The notes beneath the pieces were generated by a model. It was not told the DNA's origin. It ran no database searches and saw only the letters and a list, made by a program, of their open reading frames with translations. 64,000 bases of DNA. Source: Bacteroidota bacterium. GTDB lineage: Bacteria > Bacteroidota > Bacteroidia > Flavobacteriales > Weeksellaceae. A program made the translations under genes and the position numbers. The stretch covers positions 27,071-91,070 of the forward strand of contig JAFDZI010000031.1 of assembly GCA_018266955.1 (NCBI GenBank). Reading direction: 5' to 3'. Within the stretch, counting starts at the first letter, position 1. Every line of letters starts with the position of its first letter. Below, piece after piece: positions 35,836 through 45,181 of this stretch.

Positions 35836-36357
35836 ATGGAAATTTCAAAATCAGAGGCAGAAAGACTGCTGGGTGTAAGTTCCACCACCTTGTATAATCG
35901 GGCAAACAAAATGAATATCAAATTCATCAATAAAGTAGACTCCAAAGGAAAGAGCAGTTACCTTGCCCAATCCGATTTGGAGAAAATGGCAGAAGCAATG
36001 GGTAAGACATTGAAAACCGAATCCGCCCCTGAAAAAGAAAATCCGAAAACGGAAAGCAGAGGAGCAGAGGAGTGAGAAGCCCAAGAATTTGTACAGGAAA
36101 AATTTATGCTTCAACTCAAAATCAAGGAACAGGAAGAGGAGATCAAGTCCAACAACCAAATCATTGAATTTTATAAAGAAAATAATTCGCAATTGCTGAT
36201 GAACCAACAGGAAGCTAAAAATCAAATCACTACTATGTACTGAGAAATGCTTGGAATTTCGAAAAAAGCCACGACCTACTATATTATCTCTATTGCCGTA
36301 TCGGTTGTGTTACTCCTGTTTGTTGTTCTTGTTGCCACAGGAAACCTGAAATTTTAA
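35836..36357 (+). CDS. HTH, coiled-coil and membrane-anchored protein with two in-frame UGAs
   Basis: A 174-codon frame to TAA, with TGA at codons 80 (36073) and 136 (36241). ISKSEAERLLGVSSTTLYNRAN is an excisionase/MerR-like helix-turn-helix. After the first TGA (RGAEE-[UGA]-EAQEF) comes an acidic coiled coil and, after the second (TTMY-[UGA]-EMLGIS), a hydrophobic TM helix (IISIAVSVVLLLFVVLVATG). Both halves together make one sensible protein, and Gly is tolerable at both positions. The N-terminal region is rich in K/E. A longer upstream start exists (35764). It could tether the repeat region or the Rep origin to the membrane, or act in copy control. Confidence 0.8.
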
Positions 36358-36372
36358 AGCAGAGGAGTCTGC

Positions 36373-36510
36373 AACCCTGAAAATGTAGCCGTTGATAACA
36401 TTACAAATGATAGATTTGGATGGTAAAATGATAAAAACCAAGCAAAAAAGCCAATTTTAAAATATAGAACAGTTCTAATAAAATCCACCCTAAAAATGTA
36501 GCCGTTCATA
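36373..36510. repeat. Inverted iteron-like copies
   Basis: ACCCTGAAAATGTAGCCGTT near 36373 and ACCCTAAAAATGTAGCCGTT near 36487 are near-identical direct repeats. Their complement (TTTTCAGGGT) matches the iteron core in the array downstream, so they are oppositely oriented iteron-like sites. Confidence 0.5.
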
Positions 36511-36724
36511 GCTAAAAGCCATAAACAGAAAGCTATGAGCTGATAAAAAAAACCTTTTCCCATAATTGCTTTTAGACTTTCCCCTATAAAAACAAACCTA
36601 AAAATTATACAACAAAAGTTTTATTTATCCCTGTTATAAGATGTTATATATTTTAAGTTCTTATATTGTTTATAGCCCGAAAGTTTGTTTATGACAAAGG
36701 ATTTACGAAGCATTTGGTATCAAA

Positions 36725-36805
36725 TTCAGGGTTAAGCATACCAAAAACAGGGTAAAGTATAACCGACTTGGGGCGAAGTATACCATTTTCAGGGTGGAAA
36801 GGCTA
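36725..36805. repeat. Iteron array at the replication origin
   Basis: Four copies of a CAGGGTAAAGTATACC-type iteron start at 36727, 36748, 36769 and 36790, 21 bp apart, two helical turns. Additional partial copies are near 36834 and 36862. Direct repeats in the same face of the helix upstream of a Rep gene (36985) are the hallmark of iteron-controlled plasmid origins. An AT-rich stretch lies on either side. Confidence 0.75.
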
Positions 36806-36984
36806 CTAAAACAAGGGATATTGGCTACTTATTTGGGGCATATCATCAAATATAAAAAATTCAGGGTGCAAGACAAACAAGCGAAAGAAGTAGGAAACAC
36901 GATCAGATAATGAAAATTAAAAATATTTTTGAAATATACCATTGAAGTCATACCGTAGCTTGTGAATGTAGCTTTTAAAGATAA

Positions 36985-38274
36985 ATGAAAGAACAAAGAC
37001 TAAAAAACAATAGTCGTCAACTTTATACCGTATATCCACACATGATCCACCAACTTACCGTCAAAAAGTCCCACGAACTGGTCACTGCAAGATATTCTTT
37101 TAATTTGATGGAAATGAGACTGTTTACCTTAATCATCAGTATGATCCAGGACAAGGATGAGGATTTTAAAACTTACAATATTCCGATTAAAAACATTATT
37201 CAAACTTTCGGGATTAAAAACAAGAATATTTATGCTGAGATTAATTCGTTGACCACTTCGATGCTTAAGAAAATCATTACAATTCCCGTAAAAGAGGAAG
37301 GTAAAAACAAAGAAATCAAAACGGCTCTAGTTTCATCATTCAAATATTCCGTTGACGGAAGAGGAGTCTTGGAAGCAAGTTTTCACCCTGTACTCAAACC
37401 GTATTTGTTGCAATTAAAATCTAAATTTCTATTGTACGATCTTAAAAATATTCTTAAAATTTCTTCCGGACACAGTATCCGTTTTTATGAACTTTTAAAG
37501 AGCTACGAATGAATTGGGAAAAGAGTTTTTGAAGTTCAAGAGCTGAAAGAAATTCTATGTGTGGAAGACAAATATGCAAAATATGCCAACTTCAAAAAGA
37601 GGGTTTTGCTTAAGGCACAGGAAGATATCGAAAAACATACGGACATCCGTTTTACCTTTGAAGAAATTTCCGAATTTTCCAGAAGTGTGGAAAAGTTGGT
37701 TTTCACGATACATAAAAACAAAAAAACGGTCATTGAAAGTAATAATACCGATTATTCTACAAAAAATAAGAGTAAAGATGCTCACGTAAATAAATGGCAC
37801 TATGAGATCAAGTCTTTCGGAGTTTCGCAGACTGTTTTGGAAAATCAAATTTTGGGAGAATTCGAAGAAGAGTTTATCAAACAGACTTTAAAATTCTGCA
37901 AAGATTATTTCAAAACCAACTACGTAAAACAGAAAAGTGGATTTTTCCTCAAAGCCTTGCAAAACGAATATTATAAACAAGAAATTGAAAGTCTCTCGAA
38001 AAAAAACCAAAAGAAAAAAAATATTGGACAGCAAGAATCCAAACAAACCGAGCTGGAAAAACAAAAAAATCTTGCGAAAAAGCAGAGAGCAGAGGAGTTA
38101 AGAGCGCAGTTTTTAACGCCCGAACTGATTGAAGAAATTATTCAGGAGCAGAAAGAATCCAATATTTTCATGTACAATATAATCAATAAATCGTATCAGC
38201 AAGGGATTATCAATCCTTTTCTGGAAGGGTTGATTGATAAAAAATTGTTGGAGGAGTTTGGGGGTAATCAATAA
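36985..38274 (+). CDS. Rep_3/RepB-type replication initiator with one in-frame UGA
   Basis: A 430-codon frame ending in TAA, interrupted by TGA at codon 176 (37510). HELVTARYSFNLMEMRLFTLIIS, then ISSGHSIRFYELLKSYE-[UGA]-IGKRVFEV, then FKKRVLLKAQEDIE, is the winged-helix initiator profile; the TGA site is a turn between the two winged helices where glycine is common. The C-terminal tail is K/E/Q-rich. It lies about 200 bp after the iterons it should bind. Under the standard code only the first winged helix (175 residues) is produced and replication would fail; under UGA=Gly it is full length. Confidence 0.85.
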
Positions 38275-38512
38275 AAGGCTGATGGATATAAAGATCTTAA
38301 GTTCAAATTTGGTTTTTCAATGTCTATTCAATTAATCTTCAGTTGTTTAATGTATCTTACTATGTAATATATTAAAAAAGCAATGTGTTTAATAGATATT
38401 TTCCTATAATAAAAATATTTGGTATAAAAAACAGGAATTTTCCTGTTTATTTCCTTTAAATAAATTCCATATATTTGGAAAATTTCCAAAATTAATCATA
38501 AAATAGGCTATT

Positions 38513-39883
38513 ATGATGATAAAATTATTTTTCAGAACAATTATTTTTATTTTTATTCTTATTTTTAATTACAATAATGCACAGTTAGTTGGCTCAAATA
38601 TGCAAGTTTGGGAAAAAGCACCAGTGAGTTATGTAAATGACTCTACAAAATGTAGGAATAATAAACTACTAAATTTCAATTGTGATATCAAAGATAAAAT
38701 ACCTGTAACTATTATTAAATATCATAAAACAAAATCGCATTCTTTGGTAGCGGTTCACACATCTGGCGATAATGAATGGATATGGAAGAATCAGGAAAAT
38801 AAAGTAAATCTTGCTAATAACAAATATCAAAAAGTAAAAGTTAACCAAACAGTAGGTATGAATAAACGCCCTAGTCTTTATTCTTTTGTAAGCCCCCCAG
38901 TTCAAAATGACAGTTTAACGGTGGACAGTTTAAAAATTAAATTTGAGGACAAAAATCTATACGAAATTATTTTTACCCCAAAGAAAATTCGCCCGTCAGA
39001 ATTAAGAAAAATACAATCATATCTATCAATTAAGTATGGCATATCATTAGAAGAAGGAAAATATTACAATAGTTCTAATGATATTATTTGGGATCCAGGA
39101 AAACACAAGAACTTTAAATATCGACCAACAGGAATAGGTAGAGATGATGGGAATGAGCTTTATCAAAAACAATCTAGCAATCAACAGGATAAATTTTTAA
39201 TTATTGGTAAAAATCAAATTAAGCGGTTGAATTTTTTAAATACGGCAACATTAAACAATAAAGCATTTGTGATATGGTCGGATGATAATAAGGACATGGC
39301 TTTTGAAAACGATGGAAATTACGATGTACTAAAAAGAAATTGGGAAATCAATTTTATAGGACAAATTGAGAAAAATAACTATAAAATACGCATTGATAAA
39401 ACAGTTATGAATCCCCAATTAATTCCTGTATCTTATTGGATTTTTCTTAAAAAATCCGATGGAAGTATACAAAAAATCCAAGGTGTTGAAAACAATAACA
39501 AAATAGTTTTCAACGACATTATTTTTGATACGGATGAAAATAATTCTACAACGTTCACTTTTGCTAAAAAGTCTCTTGAAGGTATTGAAAAAATTAATTT
39601 AGATTCCAAAAATATTGGAGCCAACGCATCAGTAGCCAATGCACAGGAGATTATACTTTATCCAAATCCAGTGAAAATGAACGAATCATTTACTATTGAA
39701 TTCCCAGCTTCCAAGGGGATGGAAATATCTATTTATGATGGCGGAGGAAGGCTTCTGAAAAGAGAATTTATAGATTCTAATGCAACTCAATATAAAAATC
39801 ATCTTGTTGTACAAGGAACATATATCATCATTTTGAACCAAAACGGTCAAAAAATTAAAACCTTCAAGCTCATCGTCCAATAA
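38513..39883 (+). CDS. T9SS type A sorting-domain secreted protein
   Basis: 456 residues with a signal peptide (IKLFFRTIIFIFILIFNYNNAQ) and a C-terminal Por sorting domain: EIILYPNPVKMNESFTIEF, ISIYDGGGRLLKREF and the ending QGTYIIILNQNGQKIKTFKLIV. Exported via the type IX system to the cell surface or medium. The middle has no known catalytic motif. It lies just upstream of the Rhs-like locus, on the same strand, and may be a partner or surface carrier. The 238-bp gap before it holds no gene; AT-rich. Confidence 0.8.
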   Translation: MMIKLFFRTIIFIFILIFNYNNAQLVGSNMQVWEKAPVSYVNDSTKCRNNKLLNFNCDIKDKIPVTIIKYHKTKSHSLVAVHTSGDNEWIWKNQENKVNLANNKYQKVKVNQTVGMNKRPSLYSFVSPPVQNDSLTVDSLKIKFEDKNLYEIIFTPKKIRPSELRKIQSYLSIKYGISLEEGKYYNSSNDIIWDPGKHKNFKYRPTGIGRDDGNELYQKQSSNQQDKFLIIGKNQIKRLNFLNTATLNNKAFVIWSDDNKDMAFENDGNYDVLKRNWEINFIGQIEKNNYKIRIDKTVMNPQLIPVSYWIFLKKSDGSIQKIQGVENNNKIVFNDIIFDTDENNSTTFTFAKKSLEGIEKINLDSKNIGANASVANAQEIILYPNPVKMNESFTIEFPASKGMEISIYDGGGRLLKREFIDSNATQYKNHLVVQGTYIIILNQNGQKIKTFKLIVQ

Positions 39884-39901
39884 AAAACACATCATTATCA
39901 T

Positions 39902-40642
39902 ATGAAATCCGATTATTCAAAATTGTCTGCCCAAAGTAGAAAGACTACTCTTATTATACTTTTGTTTGTTTTTTATTGTAGTTTTGCTGCGATTTCAAAA
40001 GAACAAATCTATAAAGTCCATCAATTTAAAAAAGAATTGTTGGGGCAGGATCAAGAGAAAAATTTCCCTTCCGAAAAAAATACATATGATGTATTGTTTT
40101 CCGATGGGTTACACTCAATCCACGGATCCGCGAGAGAAACTTCACTTCTAACTCCTCATGCTTTAAATAATAATGAAGGTTTTACACTTAATAATTCTTC
40201 ACCTTTAAAAGATTTAATTACCGAAAGTAGTAACACCAATAAAAGATTAGGTGCAAACGAGGATGTGTTCGATGCTTTAGAAAAACAAGGACAGATAGGT
40301 GTATTTTCTGAAGACGAAGAAGATAAAATTTCTGATAATTTTTTCACAATTAATATTCCAAAACAATCAGAACCAATAGCTGCGGCATATCTCACCTATG
40401 ATTTGTTTGGATTATCGGGTCATGAGTCAGTACCAAGATCCATCAACCAAAATCCAGCTGTGGGAGGTAATTTGATAGAAGCAAAATACGCTTGGAGCAA
40501 CCAAAAGGAAAGTATTAATTTGAGTCTTCTCAAAGAAGGGAAAAACACAATTTTGTTCACTCCACCTTCTGCAGGAATTAAATACAAGGTGAAAAATGTA
40601 AAAGTCGTTTTTGAACGTATTCCTTCTTTAATTACCTCTTAA
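39902..40642 (+). pseudogene. N-terminal fragment of a SpvB/Rhs-type toxin
   Basis: 246 residues, with an N-terminal membrane/signal segment (TLIILLFVFYCSFAA) and an exported beta-rich part ending VKNVKVVFERIPSLITS. Long Rhs/TcdB proteins of Flavobacteria have a region of this kind at their N-terminus followed by a SpvB part. Here the frame stops at 40640 and the next frame (+1) continues with FTIDYEFSKPSYNDPNPR, the typical text found further on. So an internal deletion plus frameshift has split the gene. Confidence 0.6.
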
Positions 40643-40700
40643 TCAATTTACAATAGATTATGAATTTAGTAAACCTAGCTATAATGATCCAAACCCTAGA

Positions 40701-43700
40701 TTGGTCATGAAAGAAGTTAGAATCATAAATCCAGATGTAAGTTCAACAAATTATTTGGTTTCAGATTCTTCAAAAGATATTGTGAAGAAATATAGATACG
40801 AAAATTCAAAATATGATAGAAGAGAAAGAGAATACTTTGGTTTCAATAAGGTAATTTCAGAAGAAATGGAAGGGAATTCTGTATATCGATCAGCTATTCA
40901 AACCTTTTATAATAATAGTTATTTCTTGAATGGAATTCTTAAAAAGTCTGAGACTTTTGCTGGAACAAATAATTTATTATCAGTTTCTGAAAATATCTAT
41001 AAATTATATAAATTTAAAAACAACAATACCCAAATTGACTTGACAACTCCACTTTCTGAATCTTTCGATACAGGAGGCAAGGAAGGTAGAAAGATGGCAA
41101 TTGTACTATTGCAAAACACCAATTCAACGATGTTGGATAATGGAGGACAGATTCAGCTATCGACTCAGGTAACCTATAACGACAAAGGACAATTAATTAA
41201 ATATCAATATACAAGTCCTTCAACATCTTACAATTCCATAATAAGTTACCATACTAATCTTAATAATAATATCTCTAGTGTTCCTAAAACAATTGATGTG
41301 TATAGTGGAAATACCACTGCAAATGTATTGCGCCATAGAGAAACACAAGTCTCTAATCTCAATACAGGAGATGTGTCAAAAGTTATTGTTAAACTTAACT
41401 CTGTTGAAAATGCTGAAACTGATATCACTTATGATATTTATGGAAATGTAACAACAGTTACTTATCCTCATAACGAAACAGGTCAGCGATATAAACTTAC
41501 CTACACCTACGATTCACAACTATCCAAATATGTAACACAGGTTACTGATGTTTTTGGCATAACTTCTTCTTCAATATTTGACCCAATGTTTGATGCTGTT
41601 ACAGAAGCTAAAGACGTTTCAGGAAATAAAATGAAATATGTGTATGATGCTAAAGGGAGATTGAAATCGATACTAGGACCAAAAGAAGTAGGAATTTCTC
41701 CATATACTGTTGAGTATAATTATTTATACCTCCCACATAGCCAATCGCAAAGTAATCCAAGATACTTGTTTGGAGCGGTAACTAAAAATTTCGATCCTCA
41801 AAACCCTTCTAATCCAATTGAGACCATCAGTTTTTCTGACGCATTAGGAAGAATAGTGCAGGTTAAAAAAGATATAGATTTAGATGGAGTGGAGAAAATG
41901 TCTGTGTCTGGGCAAACAATTTATGATGTACATGGTAGAGCTATAAAACAATACCATCCTTTATATGAAGATAAAGACAACGTTCAGGCATATAATGGTC
42001 TTTTTAATTCATCATTGTCAAATTATTCTACTACTTCAGTATATGATGTTAAAGATAGACCAATTACGGTAACGGATGAAGATGGCAATGACACGAATTC
42101 TACATATTCTATAGAAAATAATCTTCTGAAGACAGTAGTTACACAAATGCAAAATTCTTCTGTACAACTAAAAAATGAGATACTTGCTAATGCTGAAGGA
42201 AAAACCATAAAAAGTAGAAACTATTTGGGAGGTCAGGCTCTAGAATCAGTTTTTGCCTATAATCAAATCGGGGAACTTAGAACAGTTACTGATCCAGAGG
42301 GAATTATTACCCAATATAGTTATGATTTAGCAGGAAGAAGAACCAGACAAAGACATGCAGATCACGGAGATACCACCTATGAATACAGTAAGGCGGGACA
42401 ATTAATTCGTTTGTCTACTGCCAATCTGCAAAATGACCCCAATATACAGACACACCACATTCAATACAATTATGAATTCAATCGTTTGGCTGGAATACAG
42501 ATGCCGAATTTACCAAACGGAAATCCTAACCCTTCAAATGTCAAATATAAATATGGAGCTGCCAATACAGGTAACCAAACTGGAAGACTTATTAATAAAA
42601 CAGATAATTCTGGGGTAACAAAATATACTTACGGAAATATGGGCGAAATGGTCTTGGAAGATAAAACCATTTATGGAGTCAATATACCTACTGTTAACTC
42701 TAAAACCGCTTTTGAATATGATAGCTGGAACAGAATAAGAAAGATAACCTATCCCGATGGAGAAAAGGTTAATTATAGCTATGATCTAGGAGGTAATCTG
42801 AAAAATATGGTTGGAGCTAGTCCTTACATTGAAAATATTGTTTATGATCAATATGAGCAAAGAACAGATGTTTACTTTGGAAATGGAATCCATTCTAAAT
42901 TTAGCTATACTCCTACCAATAGAAGACTACAGAGTCATGTGATGAACCATTCCAACAGCGGAAACTTGTTAAATAATAATTATTCATTTGATTTTGTAGG
43001 AAATATCACCAATATTGTGAATGATGCTGTACAATCTCCTAATGAAATGGGAGGAGCTTACAACTTCAATTATGGATACGACCAGCTCAATAGGTTAATT
43101 GCTGCTTCTGGCGAGTTTGGAATTGATAGAAAGACGGGAACATACCAAAGTTCTTCTTATGATATATCCAATTCAGAATTTGCATTGGATATGAGTTATA
43201 CCCCTTCTGGAGGAATTGATTTTAAAAATCAAAATCATCTACAAAACCAACAAACAAATCCACAAAATACCTATAGCAACAGGTATAATTATATAGGAGG
43301 AACCCATAAGTTGGAAATGATAGAAAACCAGAGCGCAGGTACTACAGAGGAGTTTAAATACGATGAAAACGGGAATGTTATCATGCATTTGAATCTTACT
43401 GATGGAGAGAAAAATATGTTCTGGGACGAGCAAGACCGTATGAAAGCCTTTTATAGCAACGAAACAGGAACTTTCCATTACTATACCTATGACGATAAAG
43501 GCGAAAGAATTATAAAATATAACTTAAAAGAAGGAGCACAACTTTTCCAAAATGGAGCATTGGTCGATGGACAGATGGAAATGATTGGTTATAAACTCTA
43601 CCCAAATGCGTATTGGACACTGAGTAGCGATGGCACCAGAACCAAACATTATTTTGCAGGAAACCAAAGGGTAGCCAGCCGAGTATTGGTAGAGGATCCC

Positions 43701-44897
43701 TTCATGAAACAATCTGCAGCAAAAACTACCGATACTAGAGAAGAAACTTCAATCCCTAATCCAGAAGAAGACCTAAAAGTATATTTGCGGAAAGCAGGAT
43801 TAGCCGATAGCAAGATAGCAGCAGAATTTAGCAAAGCGACAAGCACTATATCGGGATTGTATTACCTGCATGGCGATCATTTGGGTACAGCAACCTATGT
43901 TACCGATAGCAATGGCGAAACTACCCAGTTTTTCTTAAACTTACCATTTGGGGAAACCATGGCGGAGCAAAACTTGCCTGGTGAATACTACAATCCTTAT
44001 CAGTTTAATGCCAAAGAATTGGATGTAGAAACAGGATTATACTACTATGGAGCAAGGTACTACAATCCTAGATTAAGTATTTGGTATGGCGTGGATCCGC
44101 TCGCAGTCTATAATCCCGTAATGGAAACGGAGTTCTACGGAGATGGGCAACATAATGGAGGGGTGTACAACTCCGGGAACCTGAATCCGTATATTTATTG
44201 CTATCAAAGCCCTGTTATCTATATTGATCCGAATGGAAAACAATCATATTTTAGTGGTCCACATAAATTTGGAAATTCTACTTTTTCAGTTTGGCAGATT
44301 AATGTAAATAATAGAGTTGTTTCTTATAACCAAAGGAGTGGTAGGTATGAAGAAAGAAATGTGGGAACTCATACAGAATACAGAATGAGATCTTCAGATT
44401 CTAAATTAAATAGATATATGGGAAATGAAACATCTTATTCTATCAAAGATAAAAATGGAAAATGGAAACAAATTTCTTCACAAAGTACAGGTCGTTCCGA
44501 TGTTTCTGGCGTGGTTGGTAAACAATACAATCCTGTAGATATTGATAGAATAGAAACGACGAGGAAAGCAGGAAAAATGATGGGTGATGCAGGAGATGCT
44601 ATTTCTACAACAGGAGTTGTTACTGGAGGAGCAACATCGATAGTGGGAGGAGGAATTAGTGCAATAGGCACAGCAATGGAAATGACTGCTGATTATCAGG
44701 AAGGTAAATATGATGCAATGAAAACAAAGGGAGTAGTTAATATGAATAGCGAGATACTTGGAGTTGCTGGTGATGCGGCAATAGATGGTACTGTGAAAAA
44801 TCCAGTCGCAAATAAAGCAGCAAAAGTACTATTTCAGCAGACAGTCAAGAAAGGAGGTAATTATGTAAATGATAAGGCAGATAAAAAAAATAAATAA
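40701..44897 (+). CDS. Rhs/YD-repeat toxin protein, N-terminally broken
   Basis: 1398 residues. The frame remains open to about 40645 upstream, so the true gene started earlier; the TTG at 40701 is only nominal. YDRREREYFGF and many YD repeats (for example YTYDSQLSKYVTQVTD, YSYDLAGRRTRQRH, YTYDDKGERIIKY) build the Rhs shell, and YYYGARYYNPRLSIWYGVDPLA and NPYIYCYQSPVIYIDPNGK mark the core end. The C-terminal 230 residues are the variable toxin part, with a Gly-rich hydrophobic hairpin (TTGVVTGGATSIVGGGISAIG) that could insert into membranes. A signal peptide is missing in this frame, so secretion now depends on the detached N-terminal piece or is lost. Confidence 0.85.
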   Translation: MVMKEVRIINPDVSSTNYLVSDSSKDIVKKYRYENSKYDRREREYFGFNKVISEEMEGNSVYRSAIQTFYNNSYFLNGILKKSETFAGTNNLLSVSENIYKLYKFKNNNTQIDLTTPLSESFDTGGKEGRKMAIVLLQNTNSTMLDNGGQIQLSTQVTYNDKGQLIKYQYTSPSTSYNSIISYHTNLNNNISSVPKTIDVYSGNTTANVLRHRETQVSNLNTGDVSKVIVKLNSVENAETDITYDIYGNVTTVTYPHNETGQRYKLTYTYDSQLSKYVTQVTDVFGITSSSIFDPMFDAVTEAKDVSGNKMKYVYDAKGRLKSILGPKEVGISPYTVEYNYLYLPHSQSQSNPRYLFGAVTKNFDPQNPSNPIETISFSDALGRIVQVKKDIDLDGVEKMSVSGQTIYDVHGRAIKQYHPLYEDKDNVQAYNGLFNSSLSNYSTTSVYDVKDRPITVTDEDGNDTNSTYSIENNLLKTVVTQMQNSSVQLKNEILANAEGKTIKSRNYLGGQALESVFAYNQIGELRTVTDPEGIITQYSYDLAGRRTRQRHADHGDTTYEYSKAGQLIRLSTANLQNDPNIQTHHIQYNYEFNRLAGIQMPNLPNGNPNPSNVKYKYGAANTGNQTGRLINKTDNSGVTKYTYGNMGEMVLEDKTIYGVNIPTVNSKTAFEYDSWNRIRKITYPDGEKVNYSYDLGGNLKNMVGASPYIENIVYDQYEQRTDVYFGNGIHSKFSYTPTNRRLQSHVMNHSNSGNLLNNNYSFDFVGNITNIVNDAVQSPNEMGGAYNFNYGYDQLNRLIAASGEFGIDRKTGTYQSSSYDISNSEFALDMSYTPSGGIDFKNQNHLQNQQTNPQNTYSNRYNYIGGTHKLEMIENQSAGTTEEFKYDENGNVIMHLNLTDGEKNMFWDEQDRMKAFYSNETGTFHYYTYDDKGERIIKYNLKEGAQLFQNGALVDGQMEMIGYKLYPNAYWTLSSDGTRTKHYFAGNQRVASRVLVEDPFMKQSAAKTTDTREETSIPNPEEDLKVYLRKAGLADSKIAAEFSKATSTISGLYYLHGDHLGTATYVTDSNGETTQFFLNLPFGETMAEQNLPGEYYNPYQFNAKELDVETGLYYYGARYYNPRLSIWYGVDPLAVYNPVMETEFYGDGQHNGGVYNSGNLNPYIYCYQSPVIYIDPNGKQSYFSGPHKFGNSTFSVWQINVNNRVVSYNQRSGRYEERNVGTHTEYRMRSSDSKLNRYMGNETSYSIKDKNGKWKQISSQSTGRSDVSGVVGKQYNPVDIDRIETTRKAGKMMGDAGDAISTTGVVTGGATSIVGGGISAIGTAMEMTADYQEGKYDAMKTKGVVNMNSEILGVAGDAAIDGTVKNPVANKAAKVLFQQTVKKGGNYVNDKADKKNK

Positions 44898-44900
44898 ATT

Positions 44901-45164
44901 ATGAGTTTTAGTTTGATTTTTGAATATATATGTGTACAAGGATCTATTGTTGTTATTGCTTTTTTTGCATATAAAAGATTAAAGCTTCTTTGGAAAAAAG
45001 ACGAGGCAAATAATGGGTATGGAATAGGATCTTCATTTGGAGTTATACTAGCTGCAATAGGGCTTTCTTTTTGTGCATTTTATGCTAATTTTATAGAACA
45101 TGTTTCGTTTGTAGAATTTATTATTAATCTTTTCTCCGACAATCCCGATGTCGCGGATTTGTAA
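44901..45164 (+). CDS. Small membrane protein, probable immunity protein for the Rhs toxin
   Basis: 87 residues with two hydrophobic segments (IVVIAFFAYKRL and GVILAAIGLSFCAFYANF). It starts 3 nt after the Rhs stop, the standard place for an immunity gene, and a membrane location matches the membrane-active look of the toxin part. The end overlaps a GGATTTGTAATCC palindrome. Assigned by context only. Confidence 0.55.
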   Translation: MSFSLIFEYICVQGSIVVIAFFAYKRLKLLWKKDEANNGYGIGSSFGVILAAIGLSFCAFYANFIEHVSFVEFIINLFSDNPDVADL

Positions 45165-45181
45165 TCCGTGACCAGTAAGAA

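Noticed and set aside
33220..38274. UGA as tryptophan (code 4)
   Set aside because: Trp is written TGG in these genes, including right beside a TGA (SW before codon 125), and family alignments from memory put Gly, not Trp, at the TGA columns.
33220..38274. Contamination from an Absconditabacteria/Gracilibacteria genome
   Set aside because: The same continuous sequence carries flavobacterial-type element genes without TGAs and joins the Rhs/T9SS region; a whole contig from such bacteria would show TGA-Gly in all genes.
33220..38274. Systematic base-calling error turning GGA into TGA
   Set aside because: Many GGA codons remain in the same genes in similar contexts and the TGAs share no flanking motif. 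Reads would settle it.
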